From NCBI RefSeq assembly GCF_036663835.1, contig NZ_JAXOJT010000002.1:983501-1047500 (forward strand): a stretch of 64,000 nucleotides of DNA, read 5' to 3'. A program made the translations under genes and the position numbers. Below the pieces are notes generated by a model that was given only the letters and a program-made list of their open reading frames with translations, ran no database searches and was not told the origin of the DNA. Below, piece after piece: positions 48,893-57,712 of the stretch; position 1 is the stretch's first letter, and each line of letters opens with the position of its first letter. Origin of the DNA: Sphingomonas sp. LT1P40. Lineage in GTDB: Bacteria; Pseudomonadota; Alphaproteobacteria; Sphingomonadales; Sphingomonadaceae.

Positions 48893-49876
48893 ATGACCGA
48901 TAAACCATATGCGCGCGGCGCGGCCATGTTTGCCAAATTGGTGTGCGCTACAGCTGCGTTCGTGGTCGCCCCAGGTTCGGCCATGCCGAGTTTCCCAATT
49001 CCCGCAGCCATCGGCCAGACCACACCGAAAGCATCGGACCGTGCGCTGGAAGCACGCCTCACCAAGAACATTGTCACGCTGCCAATCGTCATGGTGCGAG
49101 AGTTCCCGTTTGTAGAGGGCGAGGTCGCCGGTATCAGGGGCAAGTTCATGCTCGATACGGGCATGCAGGACGCTTTGGTGATCAACGATCACCGCGTGCC
49201 GTTGGTCGGCGGAACAGTTATGGGTACCGGCTTTTTCGGGAGTGGGCAGACCTTCGACGTCCGCCTGCACGCAGTAGTTAAGGACATTCGCATAGGCAAC
49301 ATCCACCTTTCGCGAGTGACCAGCGTGAGGAGCCAGGATGCGCGGATGCTGGAAACGATCACCCCGGATTTTTTGGGCTGGGTCGGTTATAATTTCTTCC
49401 GGGACCATGCTTTGAAAATGGATTATCGCCGATCCAAAGCGACCTTCTACAAGGACGGGCCGCGACAGTATCTTCGTGGCGAAAAAGTGATTGCGGTCTT
49501 GCCATTTGAGACGCGAAAGCTGCCCAACCATCCGCTGTTGCCCGCGCGGATCGGAGAGTTGAACGCAATCGTCAGTCTCGACACTGGCATGAATGGAGCG
49601 TTGATAATCTCCGACGCGGGGAAGGCCCGCTTGCTTGCCAATGGTCACTTGAGAGCGACGGCGAAGTCGGACGCCTTCGACCTTGCAAGGGTAACGCTTG
49701 CAGATACGATAGACATCGATCTCCACTCAATTGAGGTTGAGGAGGGGCCATCGCCGGCAGCAAAATCGATTGGGATAACCGAAGATACGGAAATCGAACT
49801 CGGTTACGCCTTCCTCAAACAATATAAGACCGTTTGGGACTTTCGTCAGAAAAAGCTCTATCTTCTGGCGCGGTGA
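48893..49876 (+). CDS. Double retropepsin-like aspartic protease (exported)
   Basis: About 327 residues with a hydrophobic N-terminus (FAKLVCATAAFVVAPGSA) and two retropepsin-like halves, each with the active-site motif: FMLDTGMQDALVIND (first) and VSLDTGMNGALIISD (second). Retroviral and bacterial retropepsins act as dimers of one D-T-G each; here both halves are in one chain, as in pepsin. Start ATG 48893 or 48926. GC is far below the flanks (28 of 60 in 49681-49740, counted by hand), suggesting transfer. Substrate unknown. Confidence 0.8.
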   Translation: MTDKPYARGAAMFAKLVCATAAFVVAPGSAMPSFPIPAAIGQTTPKASDRALEARLTKNIVTLPIVMVREFPFVEGEVAGIRGKFMLDTGMQDALVINDHRVPLVGGTVMGTGFFGSGQTFDVRLHAVVKDIRIGNIHLSRVTSVRSQDARMLETITPDFLGWVGYNFFRDHALKMDYRRSKATFYKDGPRQYLRGEKVIAVLPFETRKLPNHPLLPARIGELNAIVSLDTGMNGALIISDAGKARLLANGHLRATAKSDAFDLARVTLADTIDIDLHSIEVEEGPSPAAKSIGITEDTEIELGYAFLKQYKTVWDFRQKKLYLLAR

Positions 49877-50043
49877 GCCGTCTCGCCGATGGCGAAAGAC
49901 TATGGTCCAGTGCCGATGCATGTCTCCACACAGCCGAGCCACGGCTGCTGGTCGGCTTTTCACCCATTTCCAGACACCCCTCCTCTGCCCTTGGACGAGG
50001 GTTGCGCAGAGTTGTTCCCGCTTCTTCAGCGCGGGTCTAGTCG

Positions 50044-50104
50044 GAGCTGGGTGAGGGGATCGCCCGCTCGATAGCGGGACCTCCCCTCATCCAACCTTCG
50101 CCAG
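50044..50104. repeat. Inverted repeat with nested hairpin
   Basis: GGTGAGGGG at about 50050 pairs with CCCCTCATCC at about 50093, flanking a GCCCGCT-CGAT-AGCGGG hairpin. Part of a repeat-rich gap of about 280 bases (49877-50155) that holds no gene. Confidence 0.5.
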
Positions 50105-50155
50105 GCGCTGAAGCGCCAAGCTGCTCGGCATCCTTCTCCCTCTGGAGAAGGTTCA

Positions 50156-50503
50156 TCAAGCCACGCGCCCGATCCGCACCAGGACGCCGTCCGGATCGCT
50201 GACCGCGAATTCATAGGTGCCCCATGGTTTCAGGTGTGGGGCGCCCTTTTCGATGATCGCGTCGCGGACGCGGTCGGCGACAGCGTCGACGTCATCTACA
50301 TAGAGATACAGGCCGAACGGGTTGTGCGGCGGGCCGGGGGTGTTGGGTTCGGCGCGGAGGTGGAGGTGCCAGCCCTTGCCGTCGGCGAGGATGCGATAGT
50401 CGCCGTAATCGCTTTCGAGGGTGAGGCCGAGGCGGGTGTAGAATTCGGTGCTGGCGGTCAGGTCGCGGCAGGGGAGGATGGGGGTGATGTGGTGTTGGGA
50501 CAT
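50156..50503 (-). CDS. VOC-family (glyoxalase/bleomycin-resistance fold) protein
   Basis: 115 residues, one betaalphabetabetabeta pair: ITPILPCRDLTASTEFYTRL, GLYLYVDDVDAVADRV and YEFAVSDPDGVLVRIGR. Proteins of this fold include glyoxalase I, dioxygenases and antibiotic-sequestering proteins. The function is not determinable; the metal site is incomplete as a monomer, as usual. The ATG at 50503 is chosen because the longer frame to 50557 has no family similarity. Confidence 0.83.
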   Translation of the reverse strand: MSQHHITPILPCRDLTASTEFYTRLGLTLESDYGDYRILADGKGWHLHLRAEPNTPGPPHNPFGLYLYVDDVDAVADRVRDAIIEKGAPHLKPWGTYEFAVSDPDGVLVRIGRVA

Positions 50504-50673
50504 TGGGTGAGGATAGCGGGTCAAGCGGGGGAGAAGAAGGTGGAAGAAGGCCCTCACCCAACCCGCATCGGGTGAACAGCGCCCCGCGCTGTTCAGGTCA
50601 TGCCGGGGGCATGACCGACCCGATGCGCCCGCGAAAGCGGGAGAGGGCTAAGAAGAAGCGGACGCCCCGTAAA

Positions 50674-50800
50674 AATCCTCCCCCGCCAGGGGGAGGTGTC
50701 AGCCACGAGGCTGACGGAGGGGGCGGATGCCAGAACGATCGTTGGGGTGTCCTCCCCCTCCGTCGCCTTCGGCGCCACCTCCCCCTGGCGGGGGAGGATT
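50674..50800. repeat. Paired inverted repeat, family D, copy 1
   Basis: 25-base arms at 50674-50698 and 50776-50800 are exact reverse complements (CCCCCGCCAGGGGGAGG core), each with its own palindrome, separated by 77 bases. A similar but degenerate copy is at 57014. Confidence 0.85.
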
Positions 50801-50845
50801 GTTGGCCCTCTGGCTTTGTTAACCGGGATCGCTTATCTCCGCCGC

Positions 50846-50987
50846 ATGGCTCAGCGGTTCGCCTCGACCACTGCCACCAGCCCCGCTTCGGCGGGAGGTT
50901 TGGTCGCGTTCGGCTGACGCCGGTGCCACCGCCTCTTGCCCGGGATCGGGTGAGATGGCGCTGCTCTCCCGATCCTGCCCCTTTTCT
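50846..50987 (+). promoter_or_regulatory. Candidate leader-peptide attenuator of thrS
   Basis: A 23-codon frame (50846-50917) starts MAQRFASTTATSP and has three Thr codons in four positions. A hairpin CCCGC-TTCG-GCGGG overlaps its second half. Downstream GGATCGGG (50943-50950) pairs exactly with CCCGATCC (50968-50975), followed after 6 bases by TTTT. CGGGAG (50892-50897) can instead pair with CTCCCG (50966-50971), which would break the terminator. The leader lacks a clear ribosome-binding site and Thr codons are few, so this is a weak candidate. Confidence 0.25.
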
Positions 50988-51031
50988 AGCGCCGCGCGCC
51001 CGTGCATAGGCACGCCAAATACGCAGGACAG

Positions 51032-53038
51032 ATGATGGCCGATCTACTTTCAATCACGCTCCCCGATGGCTCCGTCCGTGAGGTCGCGCCGGGGACCACG
51101 CCCGCCGATATCGCCGCGGCGATCGGGCCGGGTCTCGCCAAGGCGGCGATTGCCGCGCGGGTGGATGGTGAATTGCGCGATATCAACCGCCCGTTCGAGG
51201 GTGACGCGCAGCTGGCGCTGGTGACGTCGCGGGACGAGGCGGATGCGCTGGAGCTGGCGCGGCATGACTTTGCGCATATCCTGGCCGAGGCGGTGCAGCA
51301 TCTGTTTCCGGGGACGCAGATCACGTTCGGGCCGTCGACCGATGATGGCTTTTATTACGACTTCGCCCCCAGGGACCGGGCGTTCACCGAGGATGACCTG
51401 CCCGCGATCGAGGCGGAGATGCGCCGGATCATCGCGGCGGACCAGCCGCTGATCCGCGAAGTGTGGAGCCGCGCCGATCTGATCGCGCGCTGGCAGCAAC
51501 AGGGTGAGACGTTCAAGGCGGAATGGGCGGCGGAACTGCCCGAGGGTGAGGAACTGACGGTCTATCGCGCGGGCAGTGGCTCGGACGCGTGGCTGGACAT
51601 GTGCCGGGGGCCGCACATGGCGTCGACCGGCAAGCTCGATCCGGCTGCGTTCAAGCTTACGAGGGTGTCGGGGGCCTATTGGCGCGGCGACCAGAATAAC
51701 GCGATGCTGAGCCGCGTGTACGGCACCGGCTGGCTGAACAAGAAGCAGCTCGACGCGCATCTGCTCAAGCTGGAGGAAGCGGGCAAGCGCGACCATCGCA
51801 AGCTGGGCGCTGAGATGGACTTGTTCCATTTGCAGGCCGAGGCGCACGGGTCGGTGTTCTGGCACCCCAAGGGCTATCTGATCTGGCGCGAGCTGGAGGC
51901 GTATATGCGTCGCGCGATCGACGAAGCCGGCTATCGCGAGGTCAAGACGCCGCAGGTGATGGACGCGCGCCAGTGGGAACAGTCAGGCCATTGGGGCAAA
52001 TATCGCGAGAATATGTTCGTGATCCCCGACGAAGTGCCGAACGTCGCCGACGAAGGCCCGATCGTGTCGGACGATGCCGAGTGGATGGCGCTGAAGCCGA
52101 TGAACTGCCCGGCGCACGTGTTGATCTTTCGTCAGGGGATCAAGTCATATCGTGACCTGCCGCTGCGGTTTTATGAGAATGGCTGTTGCCACCGCAACGA
52201 GCCGCATGGCGCGCTGCATGGCTTGATGCGCGTGCGGCAGTTCACGCAGGACGATGCGCATATCTTCTGCCGCGAGGACCAGATCGTCGAGGAGGTGAAG
52301 GCATTTTGTGCGCTTGCCGACCGGGTCTATAAGGATTTCGGGTTTACCTACTCGATCAAGCTGGCGTTGCGGCCCGAGAAGCGCTTCGGGACCGAGGAAA
52401 TGTGGGACATGGCCGAGACCGAGCTGCGCAATGCGGTGGCGGCGGCGGGGCTGAATACGCCCGACTATGGCTGGGAAGAATTGCCGGGCGAGGGGGCGTT
52501 TTATGCGCCGAAGCTGGAATGGCACCTGACCGATGCGATCGGGCGGACGTGGCAGGTCGGGACGATCCAGTCCGACCGGGTGCTGCCGGACCGACTCGAC
52601 GCGAGCTATGTCGGCGAGGATGGCGAGCGGCATCGGCCGGTGATGCTGCATCGTGCGATCTTCGGGTCGTATGAGCGATTCATCGGCATCCTGATCGAGC
52701 ATTTCGCGGGCAAGCTGCCGGTGTGGCTTGCCCCGGTTCAGGCGGTGGTGGCGACGATCGTGTCGGATGCCGACGATTATGCGAAGGATGCAGTGGCGCG
52801 GTTAAAAGCGGCGGGAATCCGCGTCGAGAGCGATCTGCGCAACGAGAAGATCAACTACAAGGTGCGTGAGCATTCGCTGGCCAAGGTTCCGCATCTGCTG
52901 GTGGTCGGCAAGCGTGAGGCGGAGGAGGGGACGGTCGCGGTTCGCTCGCTTGGCGGCGAGGGTCAGAAGGTGATGAGTCTCGATGAAGCGATCGTCTGGC
53001 TTGCGTCCGAGGCACTTGCACCCGATATGGTGTCGTAA
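51032..53038 (+). CDS. thrS: Threonyl-tRNA synthetase
   Basis: Charges tRNA-Thr. 668 residues: TGS domain (about 1-62), the N2 editing domain with [17 protein letters not shown], the class II catalytic core with [14 protein letters not shown] (zinc Cys) and [12 protein letters not shown], and the C-terminal anticodon-binding domain ([19 protein letters not shown]). Intact. The AGGA before the tandem ATGs is 6 bases from the second (51035), so MADLL is as likely as MMADLL. Followed by infC, as in many bacteria. Confidence 0.97.
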   Translation: MMADLLSITLPDGSVREVAPGTTPADIAAAIGPGLAKAAIAARVDGELRDINRPFEGDAQLALVTSRDEADALELARHDFAHILAEAVQHLFPGTQITFGPSTDDGFYYDFAPRDRAFTEDDLPAIEAEMRRIIAADQPLIREVWSRADLIARWQQQGETFKAEWAAELPEGEELTVYRAGSGSDAWLDMCRGPHMASTGKLDPAAFKLTRVSGAYWRGDQNNAMLSRVYGTGWLNKKQLDAHLLKLEEAGKRDHRKLGAEMDLFHLQAEAHGSVFWHPKGYLIWRELEAYMRRAIDEAGYREVKTPQVMDARQWEQSGHWGKYRENMFVIPDEVPNVADEGPIVSDDAEWMALKPMNCPAHVLIFRQGIKSYRDLPLRFYENGCCHRNEPHGALHGLMRVRQFTQDDAHIFCREDQIVEEVKAFCALADRVYKDFGFTYSIKLALRPEKRFGTEEMWDMAETELRNAVAAAGLNTPDYGWEELPGEGAFYAPKLEWHLTDAIGRTWQVGTIQSDRVLPDRLDASYVGEDGERHRPVMLHRAIFGSYERFIGILIEHFAGKLPVWLAPVQAVVATIVSDADDYAKDAVARLKAAGIRVESDLRNEKINYKVREHSLAKVPHLLVVGKREAEEGTVAVRSLGGEGQKVMSLDEAIVWLASEALAPDMVS

Positions 53039-53148
53039 CCCGCGCGCCACAGCGTGTGGCTATTTCGTCTAGTGCGCGCGGCAGGGGTGTCCCGCCGTGC
53101 GTTCTTGCGCTATCGTAAATCGTTATAACTGCCACAGGAGAAGCATCC

Positions 53149-53694
53149 ATCCGTCCTCCCATGTCCCGGCGCGGCTTCGCGCCACCGACCCTTTCGGGTC
53201 CGCGCTTCAACGAATTCATTGTCTCGCCCAAAGTCCGCGTGATCGATCACGAGGGTGAGAATCTGGGCGTGATGCTGACGCGAGAGGCGATCGAGCAGGC
53301 ACAGGGGCTGGGCCTCGACTTGGTCGAAGTGTCGCCCAACGCCGATCCGCCGGTCGCCAAATATCTCGATGTCGGCAAGTTCAAATACGAGGCGCAGAAA
53401 AAGGCGAACCTCGCCCGCAAGTCGCAGAAGACGCAGGAGATCAAGGAGATCAAGATGCGTCCGAACATCGACGACCATGACTATGAGACCAAGATGAAGG
53501 CGGTCCACAAGTTCATCGGTGAGGGTGACAAGGTAAAGATTACTTTGCGTTTTCGCGGTCGTGAGTTGAGCCACGGGCAGTTGGGCATGGCGCTGTTGAA
53601 GCGTGTGCAGGACGATTGCCTGGAGGATGCGAAGGTGGAGAGCTATCCCCGGATGGAGGGCCGTCAGATGCTGATGGTGCTGTCGCCGAAGTAA
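53149..53694 (+). CDS. infC: Translation initiation factor IF-3 (probable ATC start)
   Basis: 181 residues: the N-terminal domain ([19 protein letters not shown]), then [36 protein letters not shown] and the C-terminal domain. Binds the 30S subunit and checks the start codon. The first ATG (53161) is 20 bases from the only ribosome-binding site, AGGAGAAG (53136-53143). An in-frame ATC at 53149 is 8 bases from it and gives a protein of normal length with [10 protein letters not shown], matching the IRRP-type start of relatives. IF-3 represses its own rare start codon in E. coli (AUU), so an ATC start fits. Confidence 0.85.
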   Translation: MRPPMSRRGFAPPTLSGPRFNEFIVSPKVRVIDHEGENLGVMLTREAIEQAQGLGLDLVEVSPNADPPVAKYLDVGKFKYEAQKKANLARKSQKTQEIKEIKMRPNIDDHDYETKMKAVHKFIGEGDKVKITLRFRGRELSHGQLGMALLKRVQDDCLEDAKVESYPRMEGRQMLMVLSPK

Positions 53695-53701
53695 GTTGTT
53701 G

Positions 53702-53784
53702 CCGTCACCCCAGCGAAAGCTGGGGTCTCGTGCCACAAGCGTTCGGTGTGCGGCTTGAAACCCCAGCTTTCGCTGGGGTGACGG
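53702..53784. repeat. Paired inverted repeat, family A, copy 2
   Basis: Arms 53702-53725 and 53761-53784, again 24 bases with CCCCAGC-GAAA-GCTGGGG inside and a 35-base spacer. The first 18 spacer bases match the reversed spacer of copy 1 at 13294 almost exactly, so the whole element was copied in the opposite orientation. Confidence 0.88.
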
Positions 53785-53793
53785 CGTTGGAGT

Positions 53794-54180
53794 TCACCCC
53801 GTCGGCGGCTCCCATAACTCGATGGCGTTGCCTTCGGGATCGTGGATACGGGCGAATTTGCCGACTTCGGGCGAATCCCATTCATCCTTGGTGATGATGG
53901 CGATGCCCGCCGCGTTGAGCTGTTCCAGCAACCCGTCGAGATCGCGCACGCGGAAGTTGAGCATGAACTGCTTGTCGGCGGCGAAATAGTCGGTGTCGGC
54001 CTTGAACGGCGCGAACACCATCGGTCCGCCCAGCGTTTGCCACACCCATTCATTGGGTGGTTCGGGCGAATCCTCGGCGGCGCAACCACCGCCTATGCCC
54101 AGATGCTCGCGATACCAGCTGTTCAGCGCATCCGGGTCCTTCGCCCGGAAAAACAGCCCGCCCATGCCCAGCACGCCCAT
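53794..54180 (-). CDS. VOC-family protein
   Basis: 128 residues: GLFFRAKDPDALNSWYREHLGI, WQTLGGPMVFAPFKADTDYF, FMLNFRVRDLDGLLEQLNAAG and IHDPEGNAIELWEPP. Strong YkcA/PhnB-like glyoxalase fold; the HDPEGNAIEL end resembles metal-binding VOC proteins. GGAGAG lies 6 bases before ATG 54180. Function unknown. Confidence 0.85.
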   Translation of the reverse strand: MGVLGMGGLFFRAKDPDALNSWYREHLGIGGGCAAEDSPEPPNEWVWQTLGGPMVFAPFKADTDYFAADKQFMLNFRVRDLDGLLEQLNAAGIAIITKDEWDSPEVGKFARIHDPEGNAIELWEPPTG

Positions 54181-54217
54181 GTGATTCTCTCCCACCGGTC
54201 AGGCCGGGTTTATCAGG

Positions 54218-56971
54218 TCACGCCGCGTTCGAGAACTCGCCATGTCCGATCGCCGCATCCAGCATGCGCCGTTCCAGCGATTTCAGCCGCAGCACGGCGT
54301 TGATCTTGTCGCCGGTCAGATCGGTCACATAGAATGTATCGACCGCACGCTCGCCATAGGTGGCGACGTGCGCTGAATGGATCGTCACCTTCGACTGGAA
54401 CAGCGCATAGGCGAGGTGGTGAAGCAGCGCCGGGCGGTCGCGCGCGTTGACTTCGATCACGGTGAAGCGGTTCGACGCCTTGTTGTCGATCAGCACCGCC
54501 GGTTCGATGTTGAAGGCATCGGCGCGCAGTCGGGGCAGCGGCTTAGCCGCCAACCGCTCGGTCAGCTTGGCGCGATTGGCCAACGCGTCGGCGATTCCGA
54601 CCTCGATCCGCGCAAGCTGGCCTGAATCGTCGAACGGGCGGCCCAGCGGGTCCTGAACGAGGAAATTGTCGATCGCCATGCCGTCACGCGTGGTGTGGAT
54701 GCGCGCGTCGATGATGTTGCCGCCCGCCGCGTGGATCGCGCCTGCGATGCGATAGAACAGTCCGGCGTGATCCGAAGCATAGACGGTGACCAGGGTCGCG
54801 CCGCGATCGGGATAGACCGTCGCTTCGACCGACAGATTGGCATCGCCGACTCGAGCGATCAGCCGTGCATTGCGTTCGATCACATCCTCGGGCTCGGCCA
54901 CCCAATAGGCATCGGGCATGCGGCGCATGAAATCTGCGACCGCACCGGCATTCCCGGCACCGACCGCTGCCGTCAGTACTTCCTGCTTGATTGCGATGCG
55001 TTCGTTGCGGCCCTTTTGCTTGTGGCCGAGCCGCAGCACTTCTTCCGCACTGTCGTACAAATTGGTGAGCAACTGCCGCTTCCACCCATTCCACACGCCG
55101 GGGCCGACCGCGCGGATATCGACGATGGTCAAGACGAGCAGCATCATCAGCCGTTGCGGCGATTGCACGACATCAGCAAAATCCAGGATCGTTTTGAAGT
55201 CGGACAGGTCGCGCTTGAACGCGGTGGCCGACATGAGCAGGTGCCAGCGCACCAGCCACGCGACGGTCTCTGTCTCCGCCGCGCTCAGCCCGAGCCGGGG
55301 ACACAGTTTGATCGCAATCTCCGCGCCCAATACCGAGTGATCGCCGCCGCGCCCCTTGGCGATGTCGTGCAGCAGTACCGAGACGTACAGCGCGCGGCGC
55401 GATGCGATCTGGTCGAGGATGCCAGTCGCCAGCGGATGATCGTCGCGCTTGTCGCCCTTCTCGATGCTGGCCAGCAGACCGACCGCGCGAATGGTGTGCT
55501 CATCGACGGTGAAGTGGTGGTACATATCGAACTGCATCTGCGCGACGACGCGGCCGAAATCGGGCACGAACTGGCCGAATACGCCCGCCTCGTTCATCCA
55601 GCGCAGCACGGTTTCGGGATCGCGCGGCGAGGTCAGCACGTCCATGAACAGGGCGTTGGCGCGGGGATCGTTACGCTTGTCGGCGATCAGTTTCGCATCG
55701 CGCGCGGCGGTGCGCATCGCCAGTGGATGCACCTCTAGCCCGTGCAAATCGGCCAGCGCGAACAACTCGACCAGCCGCACCGGCTCCTCGGCGAAAAAGT
55801 CGTCGCGTGGCAGCGCAAGGCGTCCGCGATCGAGCACGAAGCCCTTCAGCTTGGCGGGCGAGCGGCGGATGCGGGGCAGGCCGAAGCGGCTGCCGCGTGC
55901 CGCGAATTTCTCGTCCAGATGCGCCAGGAACACGCCGGTCAAATCGCCGACCATCTTCGCCTGCAGAAAGTAGAAGTGCATGAAGCGCTCTACCTTCGAC
56001 TTGCCGGGCCGGTCGGCATAGCGCATGCGCTCGGCGATTTCGCGCTGGAAGTCGAAGGTCAGCCGGTCCTCACCGCGTCCCGCGAGATTGTGCAGGTGAC
56101 AGCGCACCGCCCACAGGAAATTCTCCGCCCGCCGGAACTGGCGATACTCCAGTTTCGTCAGCAATCCCGCGCCGACCAGTTCGCCCGGCTCAGTCACATT
56201 GTAGGTGTACTTGCCGATCCAGAAGAGCGTGTGGAGGTCGCGCAGCCCGCCCTTGCCCTCCTTGATATTGGGTTCGACGACATAACGGCTGTCGCCCATT
56301 TTGCGGTGCCGCTCGTTCCGTTCGTCCAGCTTCTGTGCGATGAAGGTGCGGGCGCTGTCCTTCTGCACTTCGTTGCGGAAACGCGCCGCCGCCTCGTCAT
56401 ACAAAGCGGTGTCGCCCCATACATAGCGCGCTTCGAGCAGCGCGGTGCGGCTGGTCACATCCGCTTTCGCCTCCCGCACCATTTCGTCGAGCGAGCGCGA
56501 TGAGTGGCCGACCTTCAGCCCCATGTCCCATAGCGAATAGAGCATCGATTCGATGACCTGCTCGCTCCAGCTGGTCTGCTTCCACGGGGTGATGAAGCCA
56601 ATATCGACATCGCTGTACGGCGCCATTTCGCCGCGCCCGTAGCCGCCGACCGCGAGCAGCACCATGCGCTCCGACGTGCTGGGGTTGCTGTTGGGATAGA
56701 GCCGCGCCAGCGTGAAATCCCACAGCACGCGCAGCAGTTGGTCCATCAGGAACGCACCGCTCGCCGCGCTTTCATGGCCCTTGGCAGGGTGTTCGATCAG
56801 CCGCCGGGCAATTTCCGCGCGACCCACTTCGAGCGCCGCTTTGAGCCGCAGTGCCGCCGCCTGTCGCAGCCGCATCGTGTCCGGCGCGTCGAGCGCAGCA
56901 AGCTCATCGGCCAGCGCCCGCCGATCGACGATCGCGCGACGGTGAGGGACGGAGTCAAAGCGCGCGGACAT
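54218..56971 (-). CDS. glnD: [Protein-PII] uridylyltransferase / UMP-removing enzyme
   Basis: Senses glutamine and uridylylates or deuridylylates PII, controlling nitrogen assimilation. 917 residues: nucleotidyltransferase domain (GGYGRGEMAPYSDVDIGFI), a GlnD PII-uridylyltransferase domain, an HD domain (YHHFTVDEHTIRAVGLL and HDIAKGRGGDHS) and two C-terminal ACT domains (VYASDHAGLFYRIAGAIHAA; VNARDRPALLHHLAYALFQ). Intact. Confidence 0.96.
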   Translation of the reverse strand: MSARFDSVPHRRAIVDRRALADELAALDAPDTMRLRQAAALRLKAALEVGRAEIARRLIEHPAKGHESAASGAFLMDQLLRVLWDFTLARLYPNSNPSTSERMVLLAVGGYGRGEMAPYSDVDIGFITPWKQTSWSEQVIESMLYSLWDMGLKVGHSSRSLDEMVREAKADVTSRTALLEARYVWGDTALYDEAAARFRNEVQKDSARTFIAQKLDERNERHRKMGDSRYVVEPNIKEGKGGLRDLHTLFWIGKYTYNVTEPGELVGAGLLTKLEYRQFRRAENFLWAVRCHLHNLAGRGEDRLTFDFQREIAERMRYADRPGKSKVERFMHFYFLQAKMVGDLTGVFLAHLDEKFAARGSRFGLPRIRRSPAKLKGFVLDRGRLALPRDDFFAEEPVRLVELFALADLHGLEVHPLAMRTAARDAKLIADKRNDPRANALFMDVLTSPRDPETVLRWMNEAGVFGQFVPDFGRVVAQMQFDMYHHFTVDEHTIRAVGLLASIEKGDKRDDHPLATGILDQIASRRALYVSVLLHDIAKGRGGDHSVLGAEIAIKLCPRLGLSAAETETVAWLVRWHLLMSATAFKRDLSDFKTILDFADVVQSPQRLMMLLVLTIVDIRAVGPGVWNGWKRQLLTNLYDSAEEVLRLGHKQKGRNERIAIKQEVLTAAVGAGNAGAVADFMRRMPDAYWVAEPEDVIERNARLIARVGDANLSVEATVYPDRGATLVTVYASDHAGLFYRIAGAIHAAGGNIIDARIHTTRDGMAIDNFLVQDPLGRPFDDSGQLARIEVGIADALANRAKLTERLAAKPLPRLRADAFNIEPAVLIDNKASNRFTVIEVNARDRPALLHHLAYALFQSKVTIHSAHVATYGERAVDTFYVTDLTGDKINAVLRLKSLERRMLDAAIGHGEFSNAA

Positions 56972-57013
56972 GGGAGCGCAGATAGGGGAAGCGGGGGCGG
57001 TGCGCCATAGTTC

Positions 57014-57138
57014 AATCCTTCCCCGCCAGAGGGAGGTGGCGCGAAGCGACGGAGGGGGGGAACCCCAGCCGCCGATGGTCTGGCATCCGCCCCCTCCGTC
57101 AGCCTACGGCTGCCACCCCCCCTTGCGGGGGGAGGATT
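57014..57138. repeat. Paired inverted repeat, family D, copy 2
   Basis: Arms at 57014-57039 and 57113-57138 are degenerate inverted copies of the same CCCCGCCAG..GGGAGG core as at 50674. They lie between glnD and grpE. Confidence 0.78.
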
Positions 57139-57144
57139 TGATGA

Positions 57145-57693
57145 TCAATCCGCCTTCTTCGCCACGCCGACCAGTGCGGGACGCAGCAGCCGATCCTTGA
57201 TCATGTAACCCGACTGGATTTCCTGCACGATCGTGCCCGGCTCGGCTTCGGCGGATGGCATTTCCATCATCGCCTGATGGCGGTTGGGGTCGAGGGTTTC
57301 GCCAAGTGCCACGATCTTCGAGATGCCGTGACGGCCGAACACGCTGTCCAGTTCGCGGCCGGTGGCTTCGAGACCGACGACCAGCCCCTTCCACTTTTCG
57401 TCCTCGCGCAAATCCTCGGGGATCGCAGCGAGCGCGCGCGCGAGGTTGTCGGCGACCGAGAGGATGTCGCGGGCAAAACCGGTGGCGGCATAGGTGCGCG
57501 CATCCTCGGCCTCTTTCTGCGCGCGGCGCAGCAGGTTTTGCGCCTCGGCCCGGGCATAGAGCGTGGCGGAGCGCGATTCGGCCAGTTCGGCCTCAAGCTC
57601 GGCGACGCGGTCATGCTCGGCGACTTCGGGGGCTTCGTCCGCGGTTTCCTGACGGAGATCCTCGGGCGCTACGGTCTTTTCGTCTTCGGTCAT
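57145..57693 (-). CDS. grpE: Nucleotide exchange factor GrpE
   Basis: 182 residues; releases ADP from DnaK. It has an acidic N-terminus, a long coiled coil (VAELEAELAESRSATLYARA) and the beta domain with RHGISKIVALGETLDPNRHQ and GTIVQEIQSGYMIKDRLLRP. Follows hrcA 19 bases away, forming a heat-shock operon. Confidence 0.95.
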   Translation of the reverse strand: MTEDEKTVAPEDLRQETADEAPEVAEHDRVAELEAELAESRSATLYARAEAQNLLRRAQKEAEDARTYAATGFARDILSVADNLARALAAIPEDLREDEKWKGLVVGLEATGRELDSVFGRHGISKIVALGETLDPNRHQAMMEMPSAEAEPGTIVQEIQSGYMIKDRLLRPALVGVAKKAD

Positions 57694-57712
57694 AAGTCCT
57701 GTTTTCTACACT

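Larger units (their letters stand above)
50504..51031. other. Gene-free stretch: repeat element and thrS leader
   Basis: About 530 bases without an annotated gene. It contains the paired repeat at 50674-50800 and then the thrS leader region (see 50846-50987). No other gene supported. Confidence 0.6.
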
